NCBI GenBank assembly: GCA_949987565.1 | Contig: OX465118.1 | Location: 3,562,538-3,626,537, forward strand | DNA: 64,000 bases | Direction of reading: 5' to 3' | Source: Luidia sarsii | Taxonomy: Eukaryota; Echinodermata; Asteroidea; Paxillosida; Luidiidae | In this document: one piece after another, positions 56,120-64,000 of the stretch | Numbering within the stretch: position 1 is the first letter of the stretch | Layout of the letters: each line of letters starts with the position of its first letter | The notes under the pieces: model-generated | What the model was told of the DNA's origin: nothing | The model's database searches: none | The model's input: only the letters and a program-made list of their open reading frames with translations | Program-made: the position numbers and the translations under genes

Positions 56120-57005
56120 GCGAGTGCATTTGTAGCTTTTTCGCGCGAAGCGGAAAAGCTATTGTTTTTGTTCCGATTTTTTTTTTCTTCTTCTTCTTTT
56201 TCTTATGTCAAAAATTCCCATAGACAAAGCACAGGGTTTTTTGGAGGGCACTTTTGCCATTGAACAAACTGATTTTTTCCAAACTTGACAAATGCATAGA
56301 ACCCTTGCTGAAGTTGTGCACAGTTGTCTTTAAAACTTCATGATGACGTTACCACGTGTCACGTGACAGCGCTTTAAAGGGGCAAATTTCAAACTGCAAT
56401 AAAAGCAAAAGTGCAATTTCGTTTTGTTCCAAGTTTGCACTATATCTAAGTTGGAAAAAGGTGTATCCAAAAATTGCTCTCATTTGATCGTGACGTCATC
56501 TCATGAATATTAATGAGGTCATGAACTTTTAAGATTGTAACATTTAATTGAGCATATTTGGCCAACGGAGCAAGATTTTTTAATTTTTGTGTTTATATCT
56601 ATTAGGGATGTAGTCTAGAAACACCCTCCGGGTCCATAATGCCATGACGCAATCGTGACGTCATCAAAATGCGTGTTTTTAAAACACATATTTGCCAAAG
56701 GTCAATCTTCTCGAAATTTGGTGGGCATTTAGCTATTGGGATAGACATTCTAAATCTTGAGTTTAGAAGCAATTGACCATTGTTCAGAATTAGTATGATT
56801 TTTTTAAATATAATGATGTCCCATACACTTTGTGCACAAAATATGCATGTGCGTTTTGGGTTAGGAATGGAGGTTACGGGTTCGAATCCTGTTGATGTCA
56901 ATTTGTTTGTTCATCTTTTTTTTTTTTTTTTTTTTTTTTTTAAGACAACCAGATGCGGAAAAGCATTATGTTCTGTTTGCCAACAGACATAAATCTCAAG
57001 TTTTA
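56120..57005 (+). repeat. Dispersed repeat with tRNA-derived B box
   Basis: It starts near GCGAAGCGGAAAAGCTATTG and ends near GATGCGGAAAAGCATTATG followed by CTGTTTGCCAACAGAC. A B-box-like GGGTTCGAATCCTG lies at 56,877-56,890 and a long T run at 56,918-56,941. An inverted, shorter copy at 61,139-61,452 shares both ends, the block CCCATACACTTTGTGCA and a degenerate B box. Fragments also occur near 52,840-52,895. It is probably a SINE-like or composite non-autonomous repeat. Confidence 0.7.
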
Positions 57006-57477
57006 AACACTTTACACAAAAGCACTATATGTCTATGGTGTGTGACATCGTAACTTTAAAATTATGCAGGGGCAGCGTTACTTTTTAAACAGGTATGAGG
57101 TAAGGCACACGAGAACTTTTATCGACTCCTTTGAACCTTACTCTACTACTTCTACATGTCGGTTTAGTACAAAAACTGAAAAACAACACGCCTTTCCTTT
57201 TTTTGTAAAAAAAAATGGATCATTGTGTGGATGTTAACTTCTACGTAATTAATTATCAAACGTGTTTTGCACGTTGCACATTGCTTGTTCTTCAAACCAT
57301 GGAGCTATTACTATTAATTATTATAATTAGCTCCATGTTTAAACCATGTCAAGTCATTAAAAAATGTGAAATTAATAATGCTGTAGTAGTCAGCCTAGTA
57401 CTAGTACAGTACTCAGTACGGTATACTCAGTACTCAGTAGTATAATTCTTGTTTATATATTTTAAACAGTAACTTAC

Positions 57478-57744
57478 AAAGGGAGGATCTTCCCGATCGA
57501 ACGCTAAATCATCCCCACTAGCATTAGCATCGGAGTCAAGCTCATTGAAGTCATTTTCATCAGAATCAGAGTCAGACTGGTCTCTTTCATGAAGGTCTTG
57601 AAAGTAATCGTCGATAATGTCAAGTAGGCCTAAGCTTGCCGATGAGTCTTTCAATTCAACCCGCAAGCTGCAGTGCAACATCTTTAACGAGTCTTCAGTC
57701 CTGTCCTCGCGTTCCGGATCAGGTCAATTAGACGCAGAATCCAT
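57478..57744 (-). pseudogene. Antisense unit, exon 1 with an in-frame stop
   Basis: The minus-strand ATG at 57,742-57,744 opens MDSASN, then meets TGA. The same frame then continues open as PDPEREDRTEDSLKMLHCSL, VELKDSSASLGLLDIIDDYF, and an acidic Ser/Asp stretch (DQSDSDSDENDFNELDSDAN) to DREDPPF. There it meets a donor GTAAGT at 57,477. The exon ends in phase 0, matching exon 2. The stop at codon 7 means either a broken gene or that translation begins at the Met at 57,681. The acidic linker suggests a flexible, possibly nuclear protein. Confidence 0.55.
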
Positions 57745-58573
57745 GACTGGAAACTCATATACATGTATATTTACTGTTTCATAAAAAGGAAGACCAAATT
57801 GGAGCCAACTTTTTCTATTAAGGCAGCAATGGCGACAGGATGCTACAGATTTCTAAATTCTAAGCACGTTCTGGCAATTGAGTACAATGGATTAGAGCAC
57901 ACGGTCAGTCATGTCGCCCCATGCTTTTACTGATATGCGGGGGCAATTTTTTACTGAGGTATGGTTCCACGTGCGTATCAGCCAATGAGACGATGCTATT
58001 TTAGTCACGTGACGCGTGTTGCTAACCTGGCAAAATGTTTGTTTACTAATACATCATACAAAGGCCTACATCAAAGGCCTGTGGTTGGCTGAATTGGAGT
58101 TACCCGCCAATAACAAATACCATATTTGGAAAGATGACAATCTCCTCTTTCTTTTGGTGCGTGCCATGAACCAATTCTGCTATGGGACTTTGCATGTCAT
58201 TGGCTTGGAAAATCGCGATGTTGTCGTTCGTGGTGAATCTAAGCTTTTGTTTCGTCCAGATTAGACGGCCAGCAAAGACAATTGCCTCATAAAAATGCCT
58301 CTTATGCCATTTTCAACGATTTTTTTTTAATTAAACTTGGTCAACTGATAGAATAGATGTTTAGCTTCAATTTAATTAAAAAATCAAAAATCAATCATGA
58401 ACACAATTTTTCATTGAAATGGCCGTATCTCGAAATGGCCATTGCCGCCTTCCGTAAATAAATCAATGGTCTAAAGATGTTACTTTATTGGATTTTGTTT
58501 TTTACAGAACATGTGCTATACATACATATAGATTCAATGTTATAACTCAGTTGAAATTTATTGTTATTTTCAG

Positions 58574-58717
58574 GTTGATGAAGAAACAGGGTATAAGACT
58601 CGCCAGATGCTTAGTATGCCAATCAAAAATGCATTTGGCTCCATATTGGGTGTCATTCTACTCGTCAATAAACAAGATGGAGCACCTTTCAACAAGAATG
58701 ATGAGGACATGTTCGAG
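58574..58717 (+). CDS. PDE exon: GAF-B core with NKFDE signature
   Basis: This 144-bp phase-0 exon (acceptor TTTTCAG, donor GTACTG) encodes VDEETGYKTRQMLSMPIKNA, FGSILGVILLVNKQDGAPFN and KNDEDMFE. It carries the GAF TG(F/Y)-x-T-(R)-x-(I/M)-L-x-x-PI strand pair and the NK-x(n)-F-x3-DE signature (NK at residues 32-33, F at 39, DE at 43-44), a hallmark of cyclic-nucleotide-binding GAF domains in phosphodiesterases. It is fully intact. It reads on into the exon at 61,675. Confidence 0.96.
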
Positions 58718-59264
58718 GTACTGTACATGTATATTTATTGTATGAATACTGGTATGTACTTTACAATCACTTGCATCCAAAATTAGTAAGACTGCACAGG
58801 AAGAAATATATTTATTTACATATGCAGCAAATGCAGCAGATAAATTTTTCAAATTGTGATACATGCTCCAAATTTGGCACAAATACTCTGTTAGATGGCC
58901 GCCATACGGACATGCAGATGATATATTTTAATACAGAATTTCACCACTTTTTCACCAATTTGGATGATCATGGTGTCTATACTAGGTTTTGGATAATGGG
59001 AAAGCTAAAAATGTTACACTAAATCTTCTAAGGAGATCCTTGTTTAGCTGGCAGTGCGCACGGTACGGTGAAGCTAGTCTGGATTCTATTTTGCGCGCTG
59101 TGCTAACGGCCGCACAGCGGCTGGCAGCCCGATCTGCCCAACTATCACGTCGGCCAAAAGGGCACGGCGGCACTGTGATAAATGGCCAAATTGAAGGTCA
59201 CCGCGAGGTGAGGGCACAACAGCAATTTCCGTCGTTGCCGTCATGAATTTCCTGCCCTGCAGAT

Positions 59265-59422
59265 ATAGTTTTCCATACAGCTTCAATTTGGTCGGGGTGA
59301 TCTTGGATGAGTACTGAGGAAGATTTCTTAGATGCAAGGTTCTGAAGTACTTCACACTTGGCAGTAGACCACCCTTCCACATTTAGTTGCAGGATGTTAA
59401 AGCACCTACACACCATTTGCAC
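59265..59422 (-). pseudogene. LINE endonuclease (EEP/APE) N-terminal fragment
   Basis: The minus-strand frame reads FNILQLNVEGWSTAKCEVLQ then NLASKKSSSVLIQDHPDQ. ILQ-x-N-(V/I)-(E/R)-G-(L) followed by a helix and VL(L)Q is the first strand-helix-strand of the apurinic-type endonuclease at the start of LINE ORF2, where N is part of the active site and the E of (Q)ET should follow. That Q-E-T is altered to QDH here. The fragment soon loses similarity. Only about 50 codons are recognisable. Confidence 0.62.
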
Positions 59423-60379
59423 AAATCCAAAATTCGACCTGACGAATTCTGTTAAAGTAACTTACTCAAGTGGAAGTAAATGCCAGTATTAGACACGCTG
59501 TGAACTTTTAGTGCTTGGAATGCTGCCATTTTCATGAAAAGTGGAGTTTTGTATGAAGTTCCAACGGTTGTTTTAGAACGACTTTAGGAAAAATCATGCT
59601 TACCAGCCTTCAAGCCTCTACACACCATTTGCACAAATCCAACATACATGTAGTCCATTCGTAACTGCTGATGACTGTTTCGTTTTAAATGCACGGTGGC
59701 ACTATTGAAAATTCTGTTAGGTGCATTATACGATCCTTGAAGCTGACAGAGTTTGATGAAAAAATTAGCCAGTTTTTCACCATTTTCTCACGACATGGTT
59801 GACGTATTGAGCTGAAACTTTCACAGGTGTGTTATTTCATACATATGCTGGATCAGACAAAATAATGTACGGTATGTACATGTTTCTAAGAACTTTACCA
59901 ATGGTGTGTGGGGGCTTTAAGCGGCTTCTTGCCAGAAACATCTGATTCTCGTCCTGATATGGATATACATGTACTTCTGCTGGGAGGACAGCTTGCCGCA
60001 CTATTCATTTTCGTTATTCAGTTACATTAGCTTTAAGCAATAGGCTACATGTATGAGCTAAGCTGTGATGAGCTGTGATCAATGGTTTACTGCAAATTTC
60101 ACTAGTTTCACTAATACAGGAAACTACCAGGGGTGAATGACGTGGATGTAAAGAAGTTCCCACCCCAAGGTCCTTATGGTGATGGATAATGACACAAATG
60201 CCCTCTGCCTCATCATAGCTATTAGTGATCTTCATTTCCTTCAAGTTCAAGGGATTAGTCTGTTGGAGTTGGGGATGGCCTTTCACCAAGGATTGAACCT
60301 TAGATGGCTACCTACCGGTATACATGATTTGTACTACTCCATATGATGGAAAAAGCAAAGGATGGTTTTGATGTTGTGT

Positions 60380-60850
60380 CAGGCTTCCACTGGAAAGAGA
60401 ATAATTCTGCATGCATGGCAAACCAGGGGAGTGTGTGTACAGGATTTGGATGTGTGTACCAATCTCACCCAGAACCCACCAACAGTTGATGAAAATGATT
60501 TGGTGGTCCTGGAGAAGCGTGCATAGTTACAATGTATTACAGCTTCAGCCCAGTTGCACATGCTAATGATGCCAGGATGGACATGTTCACTCAAAGACAA
60601 GGCTAATGAAGCCATTCCTCTAACTAAAGAAGCACTGTATGAACCTTAGCGTGCGAAGTGTGCTGCCTGTTAGTAGGCTGCATATGGAGTCTATCAACAC
60701 TGTGGCAACCACAAACACAAAGTCCTTCTGACTGGAGATGGACAAAGAGTTGAAAACACTTCCATTTATTGCAAAAAAGTTGTCAACAAATCCAAATTCA
60801 TCTGGTTGTCAACAAGTCCTAGCCTAATTCAAAGAGACCAGCTGAGCCCA
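60380..60850 (+). pseudogene. Degenerate TE-associated coding trace
   Basis: The plus-strand phrases HANDARMDMFTQRQG and, after a shift, NEAIPLTKEALYE, resemble a motif pair (x-N-x-R-x-x-(M/L)-F-x-(R/Q)-K, then IPPT-x-x-AL-x-x-H) in multi-copy invertebrate ORFs that look transposon-derived. Stops and shifts are frequent. The family name is not known to me. Confidence 0.35.
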
Positions 60851-61674
60851 GTCATGGCTCAAGAGGGGACAGTGCATTAGTTTGTACTCTGTTTGACTCT
60901 TTGCACACCAAAACATGTTCCTGTACATGATGGTTTCCAGGCTCTTTAACGTGCATTCTATGCTGTGATTTGACCACCACTCTATATTTTTTATAATTTT
61001 TCCTAAAAATGGTAGAAAGGTGTACCTCAGAGGGTTTAGAGTTGGATTTGCATCTTTCCTTTGGTCAAAACCCTAAGTTAAGACATCATATGCATTATTT
61101 ATTTAAGTACTGTACATTAGTTACCGGTAATACAAACTAGAGATTTCTGTTTGCAAACAGAACATAATGCTTTTCTGCATCTGGTTCTCTAAAAAAGTGA
61201 AATAATAATTGCCAAAACCGCGATTCAAACCCCTGCCATTCATGCTTACACCAAAACACACACACACATTTCGTGCACAAAGTGTATGGGACTTAAAAAT
61301 GATATTTAAAAAGTAATTATAATTTGAAGCAATGTTTAATCGGTGCCAACCTTTAGATATTAAATGTCTAGCACAATAGCTAACTGCTATTGATGGAAAA
61401 CAAAATCAGAACAAAAACAATAGCTTTTACGCTTCGCAGCGGAAAAGCTATAAACTGAGCTGTAAACTGCTCACTGACAAAATGACCTGCAATGCATAAA
61501 TCTCAAAGTTTAGACGGCCTGACATTTTGATCGCAGCAGGAACTTTCTCAAAGGAGTATTTGAGCCAAATTTGGTGTAAGTATCACAATTTGAAAGATTG
61601 TTTCAGTTATCTGCTGCACTATAGTGTTATTTTGTTTGCAAAATAATTACGCAATTGTCTTTTTACTCCAAAAG

Positions 61675-61767
61675 GCTTTTTCCATCTTCTGTGGGATGGG
61701 TATTAACAACACCCACATGTATGAAAATGTTTGCCGTGCAGTAGCAAAGCAAAGGGTAGCATTGGAG
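61675..61767 (+). CDS. PDE exon: last helix of GAF-B
   Basis: This 93-bp phase-0 exon (acceptor CTCCAAAAG, donor GTAAGG) encodes [20 protein letters not shown] and [13 protein letters not shown]-(V/S)-IFCG-(L/M)-GI-(N/Q)-NT-x-MY is strictly typical of PDE5 and PDE11 at the end of GAF-B, where this helix leads to the dimer-forming connector. The matching GAF-A helix is in the exon at 22,912, as expected for a tandem GAF protein. Confidence 0.96.
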
Positions 61768-62117
61768 GTAAGGCATGCATCATATTACATTCAAATTTAG
61801 GGTATTGTTATAATTTGAGCTGATATAGAATATTTAGTAAAGGTCAAGTTGATTGAGATCATGAAGTTGTACACAGTACAGCACCTACTCAATTGATATT
61901 AACCCTAACCCTAGTACGATGCTTGGAATATGAAAGCTTTTTTGCTGAGTTGGGGTTTCCTACCCGGTATATAAAATGCGTATTTATTGGTCATAGGCTT
62001 ATTGCATTTTGTTATTCACGCATGTATGTGCAACTGAACACAATGTTTTTTGAGGGGATTTTTTTCTTCCAAAATTTACATTTTCAATGTCTCCAAACAT
62101 ATCTTTCCTTTATGCAG
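61768..62117 (+). other. PDE intron, 350 bp
   Basis: This is a short AT-rich intron bounded by GTAAGG and TATGCAG. An open frame spans the next exon in the same orientation but in the wrong phase. Nothing else is seen. Confidence 0.8.
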
Positions 62118-62168
62118 ACATTGTCTTACCATGCCACAGCACCACGTGAAGAAGCAATCAAATTGAAG
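62118..62168 (+). CDS. PDE exon: connector before the catalytic domain
   Basis: This 51-bp phase-0 exon (acceptor TATGCAG, donor GTAGGA) encodes TLSYHATAPREEAIKLK. (V/T)LSYHA-(S/T)-A is invariant in the linker between GAF-B and the HD-type phosphodiesterase domain of PDE5, PDE6 and PDE11. The catalytic domain with its metal-binding HNWRHA and HDLDHRG motifs should begin in the next exons, which are not seen with certainty before 64,000. Confidence 0.93.
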
Positions 62169-64000
62169 GTAGGAATTGATTTTCCATGTTAAGATACGTC
62201 ATTTTTAGAGGGCATTATTTTAATTCCCTTTTTGGGGGACAAGTATTGGGGTTAATCCTTACACAATGGTTATTGGTTTGATTCATTTTTGTCTGCAATG
62301 TTGGGAAAGGTATTCAAACGTTTTCAAATGTACATTTATATAAAATAACCATTTATTGCTAGTTATATTGGTCTTTGAATTACATTCTGACAAGACAAAT
62401 TTCATATTTATGATTCTTGACGTTTACACTTAAGATTTTTGTCCCAAGTCTTTTGAATTCTACAGTTGCTTCCCATTATAACGAGCTCGGTTATAATGAC
62501 AACTTGGTTATAACAAGCATATTTTGTGCTGATCAATTTGTGCACATTTGTATGGGGAAATATTGTGTATAATGAGCACGCACATTACGAGACTCCAGTT
62601 ATAACGAGCATTTTGGCAACCGAACATGAACAAATGCATGTCTCGACCCATTTATAACGTCTTCTTTTGGGAAGTATGGGCGCTGCAGATTGTCAAAAAC
62701 CAAACCTTATTCAGGAATCGCATCTTCCAATGTCGCATGCATGCGTGCAGTGCTGCGGTTTCACATGAACATTGTTTCATCTCGCCGATAATGGGACGGA
62801 GTGTACAGTGGGGTACATCGAAAAGTAGGGACATCGAAAATCAAAAACATCTGTGGTGACAAATCCCCCTTGCGGTTTCAGACAATGCATGGGGCATTCA
62901 GAGGATAATGAGTGCATGGAAGATTTTCTACATTTCGTTTAATACTGAACAGTGGGGAAGTACCGGTAACTGCTGCTGGTAAAAAGTTTGAAATCCTAAG
63001 AATAATCATTCGGAAGTATTATTGGGGGGCCTCTCTTGCCTGATTCAAGAACAGAAAAACAAAATGTCTATCGGCACAATGTGTGTGAGTGATGGAATAA
63101 CGTGCTCTATGGTTCTTCTCATCAAAGTTTCCATCGTGTCCAGACTAAGGTCCATGTTTTCAACTTTTATTTATTTCTTTTATTCACCAGCATTTGTATA
63201 CCAAAAATATTATGAAATAATCTACATGGCGTTGGCTTGACTCCGTACGTACGTTACACGATTGCAATATGCACGGACAACAATCAACTGTATATCTTAT
63301 ATCTCGACTGTATATCTTATTCCCATTAGAATTTTAGAATTCCAATATTTGAATAAAAACAGAATCCTACGATTTATTTGTTTTCTTACCAGCTTTTGGT
63401 ACCCATTGAAAGTGTTACATTTTTACACTTTTTCCCATTTATGTTAGCATGGTTTTAGTGGGGCCAAGGGAATTGATCACTTCTCTTCCCATTGAAACTA
63501 CTGTCAGGAAGATCGCAACTTGAGCTGCCATAAGCAGACACTGAACAAGCCCCTAAGACAATCATAGCTTACCCAATCTACATGTACATGTACCTTAGGT
63601 TCTTCCATGGATTCCCTTTGACCAGAGTGATTGTTATTGCTTTTGTCTCTCCTATGTTCAGCTTGTCTGTGATGTACATTTTGGCATAAATAGATAATAA
63701 TTATTTGTTTTAGTTTACTACATAGTTTTCAACAGATATTTGCTGAGCAATTTAAATGATTATTTCCACCTGGCCCTAACTTTCAAAAGAGATTGAATTT
63801 CAGAGGGTGGTTTCCCTTTTTCTCTCATCTTTTATGTATTTGGTCAACTGACTCCAATCTATCTCCAAACCTATTCGCCTACCAATTATATTATACAGAC
63901 GTCTTGCTATCCTCATTCCAGCCCCAATCAATGAAGAATTTAACGAGAACGGTAATCATAATCCCAAACTGATTTGTCATTTATCATAAACTCCAACCCG
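62169..64000 (+). other. PDE intron / 3' end of window
   Basis: Mostly AT-rich intron-like sequence. The stretch 62,470-62,620 contains TTATAACGAGC-type blocks (compare 32,300-32,480), probably an old pogo/Tigger-like or similar MITE. At 63,899-63,951 there is an acceptor-like TTATACAG followed by a frame RLAILIPAPINEEFNEN, which could be the next PDE exon, but its phase does not fit the previous exon directly. Confidence 0.5.

Larger units (their letters stand above)
51965..58573 (+). other. PDE intron hosting an antisense three-exon unit
   Basis: The stretch 51,965-55,113 contains repeat fragments: CTCATGAATATTAATGAGG-type blocks near 52,655, 53,180 and 56,500, and CGCATCTGGTT blocks near 52,880 and 56,950 (also 61,175 in the next intron). 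The antisense unit lies at 55,114-57,744. The stretch 57,745-58,573 contains an 82-codon plus-strand open frame (58,016-58,264) that I cannot assign. Confidence 0.6.
58718..61674 (+). other. PDE intron of 3.0 kb
   Basis: The intron contains an inverted copy of the 21.2-21.5 kb repeat (59,045-59,250), a LINE endonuclease fragment, degenerate plus-strand coding traces (60,380-60,850), an inverted copy of the 56-57 kb repeat (61,139-61,452) and a degraded PLE motif (61,516-61,554). No host gene is seen here. Confidence 0.6.

Overview
The window looks like intron-rich, transposon-rich animal DNA. It has metazoan splice sites (pyrimidine tracts with AG, GTAAGT-type donors), no operons, and dense remains of DIRS/Ngaro-type, Penelope-like (PLE), Ty3/gypsy, hAT and MITE elements. 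Copies of the palindrome TACATGTA are scattered throughout. This mix is familiar from marine invertebrate deuterostomes (echinoderm, hemichordate or lancelet), but the species cannot be fixed from this sequence.

One host gene can be followed with confidence. Eight + strand exons between 22,912 and 62,168 encode part of a dual-GAF cyclic-nucleotide phosphodiesterase of the PDE5/6/11 family, probably PDE11-like. They cover the end of GAF-A, GAF-B with its NKFDE signature, and the start of the linker to the catalytic domain. Splice phases agree across all eight exons. The catalytic domain must lie beyond 64,000 and the N-terminus before 22,912. A second gene-like unit of three exons (57,744-55,114, minus strand) lies antisense inside a PDE intron; it has a premature stop near its start and belongs to a cysteine-motif family I cannot name.

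Most of the rest is mobile DNA. Region by region: a DIRS element with inverted ends and an internal complementary region but no RT core (250-3,940); MITEs and a 358-bp tandem duplication (7.4-11 kb); a hAT transposase remnant split by a PLE (15,034-11,489); a 3.57-kb element with terminal inverted repeats (15,881-19,453); a PLE fragment split by a Harbinger-like MITE (19,601-20,460); a head-to-head PLE cluster flanked by a 13-bp duplication, 37 bp past a PDE splice donor (23,039-27,801); a foldback repeat (30.8-31.5 kb); a YR retroelement with an SGNH-hydrolase ORF (39,048-34,600, minus); a perfect (CCCTT)n array of about 625 bp (39,215-39,840); a hAT-like element with 8-bp target duplication carrying a PLE-like fragment (44,001-45,843); a 5'-truncated gypsy element (50,090-46,414, minus); and tRNA-derived and LINE fragments (52-61 kb). 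All mobile-element reading frames seen are broken, truncated or missing key parts.
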